A stretch of 64,000 bases of DNA from Massospora cicadina (taxonomy: Eukaryota; Entomophthoromycota; Entomophthoromycetes; Entomophthorales; Entomophthoraceae), in NCBI GenBank assembly GCA_022478985.1, contig JAKSZP010009556.1, positions 1-64,000 of the forward strand. Reading direction: 5' to 3'. Under the pieces are notes generated by a model. The model made no database searches. It was not told where the DNA came from and saw only the letters and a list, made by a program, of their open reading frames with translations. Each line of letters opens with the position of its first letter. The first letter of the stretch is position 1. The position numbers and the translations under genes are program-made. This document shows, in pieces, positions 9,636-22,445 of this stretch.

Positions 9636-10250
9636 TGGGCATAAGAGAGATATTTTATTAGGATAGAACTACACTATTTATACCAGGCTACTTCACATAT
9701 TCAAAACCCATCGGCATTATGTGGCAGGACCTCATCCAATCACTATCCTTCCACAGTACTTAGTCCTTCCTAATCCATCCTTCCTGAATGCTAAATATTA
9801 ATTTGGCTCATCTTTGCATTAGTCGCTGGTCAGTCATATAAGCTACTATTAAAAACATTACCAAATATCCTTGGCATCAGTTGCCAGTATTCAGAATCGT
9901 AGGTGCAAATTCATTATCGTTCACTCTCAAAAAACCATAGCATTCTTCCAGAAATATGATTATCCTCAGCATAAGTCACTAGTCAATCCCTAAATGAACA
10001 ACTGATTGGACCATTTTTGGCATTAGTTGCCAGCGATCCTGATAACCCAATGTCATATTGGCATTCTTCCAATGAAACTTCTTCAATTAACCTCTTGATT
10101 TATACTTGAAATAAATTGCTGGTGAATTCTCCTAATTTAATATTGATAATAAATCATCCTCAGCATTTAGTCGCTGGTGATTGAAATAACATTAATCACT
10201 GTTGGGGATTGGCCCCAACAGATACATCCTTGGTGGAACCCTTGAATTAG
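9636..10250. repeat. Degenerate cluster of a GGCATTAGTTGCCAGC-like motif
   Basis: No gene is visible. The motif GCAT-x-AGT-CGC/TGCC-GGT recurs near 9,820, 9,870, 9,966, 10,016, 10,102 and 10,157, at spacings of about 50 or 85-95 bp. Two forms alternate: one preceded by CCTCA and one by CCTTG or TTTTG. This looks like an old tandem array of about 50 bp, or binding-site repeats of a transposon end. Confidence 0.5.
10199..10221. repeat. Perfect 9-bp inverted repeat
   Basis: CTGTTGGGG and CCCCAACAG flank a 5-base loop (ATTGG). It is GC-rich and stands in AT-rich sequence at the end of the motif cluster. It may be a transposon terminus or a hairpin; no T-run follows. Confidence 0.5.
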
Positions 10251-11870
10251 CTCAACCCACTAAATGGGGAGCACACATGGGTACGTTATTATTAATATCA
10301 TTAAAACTGGATAATTGGTAAATCCACCAGGACTGACCAATCTCAACCCAAAACTTGGCAACTAGGGGAGGAATCCATCTGGTTACTTCTCTGACATGGG
10401 GGTCTTTATATGTCATATCTAATAATATAAACCACAAAAGGAAAAGAATTAATAAATTAAATGGAGGGTAAATATGGAAGGGATGATTTTGGTCATACAA
10501 TGAATTCTGGATGGTGAAATGCCTTTGTAGCATATTATTAGTAGGGAAAATTGTAGGTTGATTGTACCAAGTTAAATGAGACTAGGCATCACTTAGGTTG
10601 ATCGTTGGGAAAATTCTTAATTTCTACCCTTCTATGGGCTTATACTAATTTTCTGCCTTGAGTGCCACCATGAAGATGGTTGCATGAAATTCAAATGATC
10701 CCTCATTTTGATAAGGCAGGATTTCATCTTGGGGTATCATAAGGTCAACTTAAGCAATACTGACTATCAATTTATCAAGTGATTAATCGAGGTAACTTCT
10801 TTAACCCCCTTCTTGGGTATAAACTTTATTTCTGTCATGGGAGTCAAATGATTGATATTATTCCCATCATGTCTGATATCCTGATATATAAAAGGGCTCA
10901 AGAAATAAGCTTATGCTTTGTGTGAAATTTCTTAAAAAGTAGTTGGTCTAAAAACTACCAATCATAAAGCCACCTGTGCACCACATAATAGGGTATTAAA
11001 TTTACTCATGTAAGGGCACATATCTTAATCGCACAGTTATGTGGACCCCCTTATCTGAGGCAGAGGACCTAAACTTTAACCATAAATATTCTGCGTTTAC
11101 ACCTGGTGAAGGAACAATTTCAGGGCTTTTTAATGTAAAATAGCCTATATGGGGCTAGCAAATGCCAAAAGGCTTAAAAATCAAGGATCATGTCCTACAA
11201 AGCATAAGAATTGCTAAGTGCAAGTCTTGGACTAAGACTTTTGTGGGCCAAAGTAAGAGAAATCTTGCTAAAAAAGCATATAATGAGCAAGATATAGAAC
11301 TGAAATAATCCTATTTTTGCTTCTTAGAGAGTGTTAATGATTCAGATTAAAAATCACATCTCTACTTGAAAGCGCAGAAGTTTTAGAAGATGATTTTACT
11401 TTTCCCATCACATAAAAGGTGCTGTAATTTTGCTCAAAATTGCATTCAACTTTAAAAACGCACATGGAGATTGGTATGAGGATGTTATAGCTCTATGAGA
11501 AACAAGGGATGCTTTGGTTGATGGGAAAAGCCATCCAGAACATTAATAAAGAATTCTTATATCTACCCTAAACAAACTTATAAAAACTGGGCAAGGTTGG
11601 TTATATCACTCATGAGAAGACTAAACGTCTAGAAGCAAAATTTAATTAGACACTAGAAATGGTTTGTACCATAAATTATAGAATGCAACAGTTGCAGAAA
11701 TATGGACACTTTTTGAGGCATTACTAGCTTGTATGAACAAAAAGACCCCCCTAAAGTAAAAGGAGATTTATAGTTATGGTAATTGGGTTAGAATCTCGTA
11801 TTAAGGGTGTAAATGATGAGGAAACCTCAGGTGAAAATAGTATGGGATAATCTCTTTATAAATCAATTTT
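10250..11870. other. Decayed sequence without recognisable gene
   Basis: Only short frames occur. The minus frame at 10,252-10,533 has one hydrophobic stretch (FNLLILFLLWFILLDM). The plus strand near 11,040-11,330 has a charged reading with few stops (WTPLSEAEDLNF, IKDHVLQSIRIAK). I cannot assign either; both may be relics of an old retroelement. Confidence 0.3.
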
Positions 11871-11967
11871 ATTGTTGGCATCCTCTTTCCACTTGGCATA
11901 ACTTTTCAAGCAAATTATACGGAAAACAAGAAAGTAAAAGACAATCACCCACCCTAGTTTCGCTCTG

Positions 11968-13600
11968 ATGTCTTCAGATTCTTTGCAGGCTGCTCTAGTG
12001 TTGGGCAGCGGCGAAGCTCCCTCTGCCATTTTCTGTCCTGCAGGGTATCATGCTCGGACTGGATTTCCCAGTCATACCAAACCCTTGGGACAATTTGTTC
12101 CTCCCAAAGATCTTGATGCCCACCTCGCTCATACCCAAGTGCTACCTCACTGCCCCCTGGTGCTTCCCCAGAGCAACATGCATTTCAGCCTAAGGGTCAA
12201 CTATGGGAAACTCTTTCCTTACCATGAACAAGCCATTATCAAAATATCTTAGGCGATGATGACCCCCACTGGATTCATAGATTTCCGCCCCTATAAGGGG
12301 TATTTTGATCTCAGCTTCACCTGTGAAGCTGATGCCATCACTGTGGCAACAGTGCTCCTGTATCCAGGGTACCCCTTTTCCCACAATTAGGACCTAGCTC
12401 CCAGTGGACACCACTTTAGTGGTCCAGTTTGCTAGTTTCCCACCCGCCCCCCCTGCGGTGCTCCACCAGGAGCTGATGGATGGTTTGGAAGCCTATGGCT
12501 CCAACCCCAACATACAATTTGTGGTCCCAAATGGGGCCACACGCCTTTCTGGGCCTGGGCATATGCCACAATCAGCCCTGAATTTAGTAAAATCACCGTA
12601 TCAATTCCCCTAACGCCATCATTCCTTCTGCCCCTGAACATCCATTTTGGGCCCACATCAAGGGCGGGCAGATGATCTGTCCATCCTAAATCAAGTTGTA
12701 CTACTTAAAACGCAGTGCCCCTCCTTAGCTACTTCCAACAGCCCAGATTATTCGTCCACTAACCTCCAATCCGCTGCCCACCCTGCGCCAGTTCTGGCAT
12801 GGGTACAATCCTACCTCCCCCTCCCCCAAAGCTTGATGCTGCAGCTGCACCTGCAGCCACCAATCAGCCTCCTCTTTGCCCCAGTGCCACACACAGTTCC
12901 TCCAATCAAGAACCAGCTTAGACCCCAGTTCAATCCCATGCTTCCTCCAACGAATCAACCAAACCTCAACCATACAATGATTCCCCAATTTAATTCAATC
13001 AGAACTCATGGGAGTTATTGTCTGAAATTGACAAATCAGGTAATCTAATTGAAGAGCCATCTCTGCAAATTGAGCGGTTCATTAATGCAGAATGGGACGC
13101 CAAATACCCCCCCTCATTTATATGCCCCAAAGCCAAATGCCTAATCATTTTTCAGTGACCACCAACTTGCAGTCAAAGCAGCTGCAACACCAGATTTTCA
13201 TCCCTTCCGCAAAGCTGTCGCCAAATCAGTGGCGATGCTCCTAGGAGGTATTCCCCCTCTTGTTATACATCAACCCTCACCCCAAAAAGTAAAATCACAG
13301 TGAATCAATTACACAAACTATCAACAATGACATCCAGAACGTGGTAACTGTAGCACGGAATCCTAAAGCTAGTATTACTTGAACCAATATTACCACATTC
13401 ATTAAACTCCCAGATGCCCATAAAAAAGTCAAAAAAGCTTTAACTGAATATATCAGTGCCATTTTCCTAGATGGCATTCACATGAAATACCAATCATTAG
13501 TGATATTGAACCACATGCTGCTGATGCCTTGAAGCCATTTCTATCCACCTTGACATGTACCCTACTCTGGGATGAGGAAGCTGCTGCTGAAGATTAGCCC
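11968..13600 (+). pseudogene. ORF1-like protein of the retroposon
   Basis: It starts MSSDSLQAALVLGSGEAP. A globular part follows: FSLRVNYGKLFPYHEQ, then GFIDFRPYKGYFDLSFTC, and a VPNGA motif. The pattern of a hydrophobic strand followed by a DLSF/DLGF strand recalls the nucleic-acid-binding part of the LINE-A ORF1. Then comes a Pro/Gln-rich linker with PPPPPPKLDAAAAPAA near 12,820-12,860, and a C-terminal part with DAHKKVKKALTEYI near 13,410. A TAG at 12,250 (probably CAG) and later frame changes break it. No C-terminal zinc knuckle was found. Confidence 0.6.
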
Positions 13601-13754
13601 CCCAATCCCCCCTCCACTTCTACCATGGAGGGATAAGCGGTTTCCACTTCCCACCTGGTTGGTTGTTTTCGTTCAATGTGTTTCATTCAATCCGCTCATT
13701 TGGGCGTTTTGTTTGAATCAATTAATCGCGTTGGTTTTTAGTTTTAGTTTTTAT

Positions 13755-13808
13755 TTTTTTTGGTAATGTCCATCCCCTGGCCAGCTTACCTCAAATAAAC
13801 AATAATGT
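13755..13808 (+). repeat. LINE/SINE-type 3' tail of the ORF1-only element
   Basis: After a run of T it reads GTCCATCCCCTGGCCAGC, then a CC-CTCAAATAAA end. SINE-1 ends with almost the same bases (29,382-29,427), and the 3' ends of the LINE-A copies are recognisably similar. Confidence 0.8.
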
Positions 13809-13822
13809 ATTTTTGGCATCCT

Positions 13823-16800
13823 AGGTATGTTACATGGTTCCAACGAAGCCTAGAAAAGACTCTAGCGCTTGTTGCACGCCAAAAGCATCACAACCAACTC
13901 ATATAATCTAAAGTCTCAAGGAAGATAAAGCTTATGAACATAGATTTACAAACTAAAAATATTTGACCAACCTTCAGTAATAATAGCAAAGATAAACATT
14001 ATTGATAAAGCTTAAAGAGTTTTGAAAATCCTAAAACAGAGTCATAACTACAAAAATTCCATCTGAAGAAAGAGATAAAAAGTTTGAGTAATAAGTGGCA
14101 GGTCAGAGTTAATATAATTCTTGTTTCTGTGCCCTTAAACACAATATTAAGCTAATGAACAAGCTTGAGTATATTCCTAATACTGGTCTTAATGTCTTTT
14201 TTAGTACTAAAAGGCCCATTCCAAGGAGGGGGAGATTTCACGGATATTGTTTACAGGTGCAAAATTACAACTAGGATATTTCTCCCAACATAAAGCCTTA
14301 ATAAATCTAAGCGGCATATTTGATGTTGAGTAGGGGTTAAGAGGATCATCATTCCGTGTAGTTTTCTTATATTGCACAAGGGCAGAAAAGATGGGGTAAG
14401 GGCGTCAGTGGTGTGAGTCTGGAGGTTGAAGTGAGAGTGTGATGTCTCATCAATGATCCACGCCATATGCATCACATCAACATACTGGGTGAGTTGGTTC
14501 ACTAATCTTGACTAAATCCAGCACACAGAAAAAAGTGGTAGCATTCTGGCGGATGGTTAAGTTGGGTTTAAAATAAATGAATTATCATTGTTGATAATTG
14601 TTTACCTTGAGTAGAAGACCAGACCTTCTATATCAAAATTTCCTCCTTTTGGAAGTCTTATGGGAAGTTAGAGGGTGAAACTCTTTCACAGGGGATCCAT
14701 GGCCATGTTCAGGTCTTTGTAAAGGATGGTATTAGAGGGGAAGCTACCAATTTGACAGCAAGCTGGTGGTGGGTTTATAAAATGGGAAGCCCTTACAAGA
14801 GCAAAAATGGCATTGTGTAGTAGGTATGAGGGGAGGTCAAAGATTTTGGACCAATCAAAATTGGATTGATCTCATAAGGTTGTTGGAATCATCATCCCAA
14901 TAAATTGAAATGAATAAGTTGGAATTGGCCAACATGAGGCCAGCAGCATGAGATGATTGGGTGAGGTTGGAAGCAATTGGATGGAAAATTATCAATGAAG
15001 GAAATTTGATGGGGGCTCATTAAAATAAAAGGGTTGGGAACAGTTTTGTTGGTAATTTTTAATTGCTTGGTGAAGGAGAAGCTGTGCTTAATATTCTAAG
15101 CAAAAGGAGGAGGGAGGATGGATTACCATTTTAAAAAATTCTGCCATGGTTGAAGAAGAACAATTGCTAAATTAAGGAGGGGTGAAGGCTGCTGCAGTAG
15201 TGAGAGAAGGGATGATCTCTACAAGTGGTCAAAAGCGCAAAAGCAGATAGAATGGCTATGCTCCACACAGGCTTAGAAAAGATTGGTCAGGGGTGGAGTG
15301 AATAACGGTGCAAATGGGATTACAATGTGGATATCATAGTGTAAAGGGCAGATGGTCACAAAAGCGTGTGGCTCTGAAAGTCTAGCACCATTAGGAACCA
15401 TAAACTGCAGTATAGGATCAGCACTATAAGTGGCCAGTCCCTCCAGGAGTTTTAAATTGAGCTGTTTCTCATTTTAAATGGCTGATTAGAAGAAGGTGGG
15501 GCTTTTTAGTTTGTGTGTGTCAGAAGATAGTGGAGACCCAGAATGTCAGGGGCATAGCTATCCTAATGACTCTGAGAAAGACGTTTCATGGCTAAATCAA
15601 ATTAAATATCAAGTTAAGTTAGTGTATGAAAAACCCCATTAAAAATTATGTCTGCAATGGGAGCAACTGCAGGTCTTGCTAGGGCAACCTTCAGGGGTGG
15701 GAGAGGCCCATGGATGACAACTCCTATAGATTTTGCAGTTGATGGCTTTTAGACACAAAATTTTGATTTTGGTTAAATTTTGACTAAAAAATAGCCGCAA
15801 AGCTCATTTAAATAGCAGACTTATAATCCAAGTCGTCAAATATGAAAACTGAATCAAATTGGATTGACTGTGTTTATAACAAGATCTGGGGTCATATCAC
15901 AGTTGGTAACTTAAATCAAACCGCTGCATAAGGTCAGTGGCGGAGCCAGGGAAAAAGATCAGATTTACTACATGAGCAGGGGCAGAAGCTCTCTAAAGAG
16001 AGAACTCTGGATGGTTCAGATACCCGAGGACTAAGTGGTTTAGGTGATCATGCGTTCATTGCTCACAGGAGGTATGCCAGAGACTTTATGAAGTAGGAAG
16101 ACACTTGAAGGTCAGATAAAGTCTTATTGGTGGTGGATTGAGAGTCAAATCTTGGTTGGGAGGGTATTTATATTGTATGGCAGATTTTAGGTAATGGTCA
16201 GATAAATAACTTCTCACAAACTTAAGTACATAGAGTTAAAATTCTAGAGTGATGGTCAAAGTGCTCATTTGCCAATCATTGAAACTCCTATGCGGATGGT
16301 GGTTTGCTTTTACAAAGTAATAGAAAAAATATTAGAAATGGTTTGAGAAGCGGTGTCAACAGAAAATATTGTAAATTGTTTTTTTTGAAAGAGAATCAAG
16401 AATAGATAATAAACAACATCAGCCCCTCCTTGGGTCTCTTGCCTTTATAGGAGAGAGGGGAAGAATTAGAGATGAGACAAAGAACTTTCCTTGTCCTGGG
16501 GCTAATGAGGTATATCATTATTGGTTGATTAAGAATAGTGTTATTTATGGGAAGAATCAGCAAAAAATTGAAGATAAACTCATATAAAGTTTTGATATAA
16601 GGATCCATGTACTGATGAAGAAGTCAGAATAAATGAACCAATGCTGCAAATCTTTGTTCTAACTGGTGGATAAGCGCATCCAGTATTGTATGGATACATT
16701 CTAGATGTATGATTAATTAGAATAAAATTTCTTGGCAGATTGGGTGATCTAGAGTGTTGATCTGAGATCCATTTTACTAAATGAGACCTGATATGACTTA

Positions 16801-17760
16801 ACAGACTCATTTGCAATAATTTGCGATTTTGGAGTGGATTATGGCCCTTTCTTGAATACTGTGAGTAATGGGGCTATGGGAGGGATGAGCCTTAGGTCAC
16901 CAGAGGCCCCATGACAGGACCACTTCCATGAAATCTCCATCTGTTATCTTTTAGCAAGAAGAGGAAAAGGGGGAAAGAGGAAAATCCTTAGGAGGAAGGG
17001 AAGTAATTCATTGGTCATCTACCACATGGGCCAGATCACTGAGATGAGATAAAGGATCCACTAGAGGCTTGGGGTCCCTCTTACACCTGAAGGGTCAATG
17101 CTATTGGTACAGTTTAAGAGGCTGGGTATAAGGACTTACACCGCTCAGGCGAGAGATGGCTAGGTAAGCCAGAAATTTGGACCACCTAGTGATGTCAGCT
17201 TGCAATTAAGTGCAGGTGGAGGAGATGTATGTATATTTATATATAAGTGGCAATGTCACTGCCATATGGCTTGAGATTTACAGGACAAGACAAAGTACCC
17301 CTTGAAGGGGTTAAAAATATAAAAACGTCAGGTAGAAAACTGCTTGTGCCATTTCACTGATGTTAGCACTTGCATAAGGGAAATATTATTTGACCTAAAG
17401 GCTGAACTCTAGATTGATCCATAAGAGCACAGGGGGCTTCAAAGCACCGCCTTGGAATAAGTAAGGTGGTGATCTAAGTCATGAGGTGGGACATAGTGAC
17501 AAGAGGAGTCAAGGGGTTAGTGCCAACCTGGGTGCACTCTGTAAGCGGCAAAAGACACTAGGAGGTGGATCACCACTGATCCACATAGGGGCAGCAGACG
17601 TCAAATTTGTCAACATCAAAATGACGGTTTGGTTCAACAGTTGGGGTAAGTTTTTTATAAAATAAAAATCAGAATTTGGCCAGAAAAAGCGGTCAACGTG
17701 AAGTATAGATCTACTGATCTTGATGCTAATTAACATAGGTATAGATATAGTAAAATGTAT
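13823..17760 (-). pseudogene. Old relic related to the ORF1-only element
   Basis: Most of this stretch shows no gene. Around 15,280-15,460 the minus strand reads LLEGLATYSADPILQFMVPN followed by GA and, about 20 residues on, VIPFAPLF. That matches the ORF1-only retroposon, which has LMDGLEAYGSNPNIQFVVPN and a similarly placed SIPLTPSF. The rest is purine-rich on the plus strand with short minus frames at 14,251-14,502, 16,396-16,816 and 17,509-17,736, which I cannot assign. Confidence 0.4.
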
Positions 17761-20270
17761 TTTAGGGTGATTTTTTCACATACTATGGTACTAATAATGT
17801 TGGTGCGCCTTCAGTGGTTCTAATTTAAAAAAATCATAAGTTTCTTTATAGCACACTTTCTATTTTTAAATTAGGGGTCTCTTTAAATTTACAAAAACAT
17901 GATTTAATCTATAAACTACTATATGTCAAGTTAACTCAGTGATGAATTTCTTATAAAATAGAGGAAGGTTGTTTAATATGAAAAAATTATATTTACCTTA
18001 TAAATTACATGATTACAATTAAAGATTATATTATGCTACACTCTTTTATGAAAGCAATGAAAGGTCTATATTTAAGCGTGAGTGGGGGGCTAATATTATA
18101 TCAGTTTAACAAATCTTTATTCTAGCTGTGTTCAGTGTAAAGATGCCGCCAAAAGTGCTCTGGAATATAAGGCTGTGGTATATTCAATTATATAAGCTGT
18201 TAGCTTTACTTCCTTTTGAGTGGTAAATATTATGAAGCAATAAAAGTGAATATATAAACATGTTAGAGACCCTATTTAAGTATATAAAAGGCTGGTAGTA
18301 GCAAAATGATTTTTTAGTTTGAATAAATGGACTCAGTTTATGCTGTTAAAAGGCTCAACAAAATAGGCTCCTTGATACAAAGAGATGAAAACTTAGGAGC
18401 CTTAGTTATAAATGAATTCAGACCTATTTATAAAACCAAACAATTTTAGGATTTGCAAAGATAAAAATCATAAAATGGAAAAATTAATACAAATATGTTT
18501 AATCAAAACATCACTGGAAATCCAAGGCAGCGAGAAAAGTATAGCGCAAGTACTAAAAGAACTATAGACGTGAGATTGTTTATGCTATTGAAGGGTCTCA
18601 AGCATCAATGCTCTTGCTTGTCAAAAAAAAAAGATAGAGACCACATAGCTGTTATAAATTATTTTTATTCTAACAAGATGCCAAAAAAGACAATTAACTA
18701 TTACATGTTTTGATTATGCTCTGAAAAGACTGTGTGGAGCTATATAAATTTGCAATGCATCTCACAACTGGTACTGTAAAAGAACTTGCCACATTGACCA
18801 GAAAGATGTGTTCTAAGTATCCATGAGCTTTTCAAAAGCAACATGCACGCCCAGAGGGTTAAGTAACTCTCCATTTATCTTCCAGAAAAAATATATCACT
18901 TTTTCAACGAGTAAAAGATGTTAGTGTGCTAATTTAGCTGAATGATATCACCACCTATAGACAAACATTCCAGGAACGTATAAAATACAACTATAATTAA
19001 TTATGCAATTTTGAGATGCAAAAAATATCGATTGCAGCAAGTGGATCTAACTAAATAGACATTTTTCATTTTTTTGAACTTAGCTTATTTGGAAAAGTAA
19101 TTTAGTACAATAAAGCGATATTAAAGTCATATTTATGATGAAACCTTTTTTATGCAAGATGTGAAAGTTTCCTAGATATGCTAAGACATTTATGGAAGTC
19201 CATTTTTCGATTTTCAGATGCTTCCACAACACTCTTTCTGAATAAGCGTTTAATATTTATACGAGGACATGAACAATATAAAGCCTAGAATGAGTTACCA
19301 AAGCTTATTGATGTACTAGTTTTAGTATATCTGGACTCCACAAGAATATTTTTATTTTATACTAATGCTATCAACTTTGGACTTGAGCTTTAATACATTA
19401 TAATGAAAATGTATATCATTTAATTGAAATTTTATAAGAACTTTATTGTGTATTAAACATCTATACATGGGTACCTAGCAAGGATGTCGAGATGTAGTAA
19501 AAGCAGCAAAAGATCTCTGCCTTTTATATGTGAATTCCCTTATAAAATTATCAAGGTTAATACGAAGAATTCTATAGTTAAAAGATGAAGCATTTAGACG
19601 GATGTCTTTCATGATGTACTAATCAGTTACAAGGCTACAATATTAGAATTAGTGAATTATACTCAAAAACACTTGTATTCAGATATTTGTCTTTTTGCTA
19701 GTGTACATTTTAGGTTCAGGAAAGTAATAATATATGATCTCATTGATATCCCAAAATGAGTTAAGTTAATATACCTAAAGTACAAGAATTCATGAGATAA
19801 TAGATAAATTTAAACTAGGAGAATTAAAAGAAATTGCATAGATTTATATGGGAAATGATACCAATAGGTCAAGCTGTGTGAACAAATGGAGTTAGTAATA
19901 GAAGCGCAGAAACTTATGGGCCATAGACTTTTCAAAAAAATGATGAGCAACTGAAGCAACGTTATTAACAGGGAAGCTATATCTGATGATGTGATTCAAT
20001 ATTTATATTTGTGTGTTACTTCTCCAAAACTTTTGTTTATTTGGAGAACAGTTTGGTTACAAACCAGTTTAACTAGATGCATCAGTCAGAAGTATCAATT
20101 AACTTTGTTGGACCAATCTTTTGTACTTTGACCATATACCAGTTTTTAATTGTAACTATGTATTAATTCATGTAGTGTACAAACTGCTGCTACCAAAATT
20201 TTTAATCAAAAATGGCAAAATATGTCTAATAGTCGTCATGAGACATGATTTTTAAGAGTTTTGTTTTTTT
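17761..20270 (+). other. AT-rich relic, possibly an old LTR element
   Basis: There is no convincing gene. The plus strand has a protein-like reading at 18,320-18,720, including the open frame 18,495-18,713. Near 19,340 it has STRIFLFYTNAINFGLEL, which resembles the start of a Ty3 RNase H (F-x-L-x-T-D-A). If correct, this is a very old plus-strand retrotransposon. Confidence is low. Confidence 0.25.
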
Positions 20271-21365
20271 TGTAAGTGGCTCGCTAATTCATGAGTTGCT
20301 TATAAAAAGGGTTGAGCCACTTGAAATACTCCATTTATTTGTTCACATGGTGCACCATCAGGAATATAGAGGGTCTAGTTCTTCTGTACATGGGGCTTTT
20401 AGACATGATTATAAGAGTGTCCAACCATGTTGGAGCTTTAGGATGATACATCACAATGGCTGCTCCTGGGCATTACAGAGCTCCTGTCAATCTCTTCTGA
20501 CAACATAATGATAAGTTAAAAACTTTGACAGTAATTCTATATGTAGCATTATTAGCACCAAATAAACAACAATAATAAATAAAGATTATGTGAAAGTGTT
20601 TTTATTATTGTATAATTTTAGAAAGTTTATAGTGCTTAAGGGATTCAGGGTGCATTTAGTAGAACTTTCTTTAAACAAATCAACTTCTAATTATAATGCA
20701 ATTTTACACCTAAAACTTGGCTTTAGGGTTAGCAAATTTTAATTCCTTGATTTCTTAGGATCTTCTTGGTTTCTCTCATATGTTATATCGTGAAGCTGAG
20801 CCTTCTTGTGAATTCATGGCCTCAATTATAAGCTCAACTTTGGCTACTATTGTTCTCATGACCCTTGTGGCTCTTGCAGCTGTATTGGTACATTTTTTGT
20901 CTCAATAATGAATTTTGCATATTTAAAATTCTATTTTGGTAATATCCACATTAATAAACTTTGTACAAATGGGAAACTCTCTTTGGATAGGGTTTAAGAA
21001 ATCCACCATGATTGGCAATTAAACCAAAATGTTTAAAAGGGTTCCTCTGAGGAATCATTTTTTAGGCTCATGTGCATATTAATCTAGTATGGTATCTATA
21101 CTTGCCATTATCTAAAACTATAGTAACCATCATTCAAATTATTGCGGCGGTCTGAGGTATCAACAGCTTCCATTCTCAGAAAATTTTAGACCCATCAAAG
21201 CCTATAAAAGGGGCTCTAGAATTTTATTAAATCTTTAATTGCTGGCTGAGTTAGTTAGATCTCAATCGTTGTTCTGGCCATCTAGATCATTAATATTAAT
21301 AACAGTAATGATAGAATGGGGGTTTTATGATGGGTTTTTCATAGGTTAAGGAATTAACCACTATA
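20271..21365 (-). repeat. Family X 3' LTR
   Basis: 1,095 bp that align along their length with 48,586-51,837 once the T1 element and its duplicated target are removed; those pieces sum to 1,096 bp. Shared landmarks are the TTATTAGCACCA segment near 20,560, GGGATTCAGGGTGCAT near 20,640, the GACCCTTGTGGCT segment near 20,862 and the TTTTCATAGG segment near 21,337. The integrase reads towards it from the right, so it is the 3' LTR of a minus-strand element. Confidence 0.75.
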
Positions 21366-21379
21366 GTTGAGCTTTTTTC

Positions 21380-22445
21380 AACGTTATCCTCCTCAAGACG
21401 AGACCTAGGGAAAAACTTTTTATTCAACATGTTGACTTGGTTATATGTGATTTGTGTAGTATCATCCTTGATAGAATACTAAGTTTTCTTCTCATGACAA
21501 CAGTCCTGGTCCCTTCAAAATGGCCTTTATTTTTTATAGGGTTGTCCTTTTCACATTTAGTAAAATATCACTTCCTGTCCCAAATCAAATATGGGCAACC
21601 TAGGTCTTTGGTCACTCTATCAGGCAATCTATTAAAGTGACACCATAATGTTGCTACTGACGTCCAGCTAAATTTTGACTGACTCTTATGCTAATTCTTC
21701 CTGGTATCTGCTGGGAGATAGATTCTTTCTATTCACGTCCATCTCTGGGGCTAAAAATCTCAGTAAACGGCTTTTCTTCTATATAGCGCTTTGAATGGTG
21801 ACATGCCAATTGTCCTTTGGTAACTTAATTAGTAAGCAAACAAGGATGATGGCAAAAAGATATTCCAAATCTGATCCGTAGTTGACTAAAATTCCCTTTA
21901 ATATTGATGCAAGAGTTATAGTAACTCTTTCTATACTTTTTGCAGAGGACTATGTTGTAGTAACCTGCTCTTAAATCCTAATAAGTCCATCAGGTGTCTC
22001 ACAACATCTTAGATGAGATTACTTTCATTATTGTAAAGTGGTATCTGAGAGTACTTATTGAAAGGAGAATGTCTATAACTCTCCATAAAACGATTATTAA
22101 AAGTGAGAAAAAGTCCCACTTTTAATAGTCGTTTTATAGAGAGTTATAGACATTTTCCTTACATCCATGGCGTTAATAAACTGGTATAAAAGATTCCTAA
22201 AATAACTCCTGAGGTAAACGCCTTAACTGCAATTGCTTCTGTCCACTTAGTGAAGTGATCTATTACTACAATATTAATGTGATTCACATAAGATGAATTT
22301 GATTAAAGTCCAAAATGTTGATGGAGATGCTGTAAAAAAGCACTTGGAGGACAGGTTTAGACTTAAACTTCTTCAATAGTGGCTTGTATTTGACGTATTC
22401 AAATCAGAGCCCCAGATCTAGACTGATGTCACATAACAGATCCTA
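21380..22445 (-). pseudogene. Family X integrase
   Basis: On the minus strand VIDHFTKWTEAIAVKAF near 22,212-22,281 is the integrase core around its first catalytic region. Downstream, VRHLMDLLGFKSR (near 21,980) resembles the block after the second Asp. The frame ends near 21,400 with a C-terminal reading close to the LTR. The hairpin at 22,062-22,160 interrupts the core. Many stops are present. Confidence 0.65.
22062..22160. repeat. Near-perfect 46-bp inverted repeat (foldback hairpin)
   Basis: Arms 22,062-22,107 and 22,115-22,160 are complementary at 42 of 46 positions with a 7-base loop, AAAAAGT. All four mismatches are transitions. It lies inside decayed integrase sequence. I see no clear flanking duplication. 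It may be a tiny foldback element or MITE, or a templated repair product; transcribed, it would form a long hairpin RNA. Confidence 0.85.

Larger units (their letters stand above)
11885..13808 (+). mobile_element. ORF1-only LINE-related retroposon with duplicated target
   Basis: The 1.92-kb unit is flanked by ATTGTTGGCATCCT at 11,871-11,884 and ATTTTTGGCATCCT at 13,809-13,822, 13 of 14 bases identical. Inside are a short 5' leader, one long decayed ORF1-like frame from ATG 11,968, a 3' UTR with a T-rich tract, and a 3' tail at 13,755-13,808 related to that of LINE-A. No endonuclease or reverse transcriptase sequence is seen. It resembles the HAL1 half-LINE idea known from mammals, but here it is apparently a separate family mobilised in trans. 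Confidence 0.7.
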
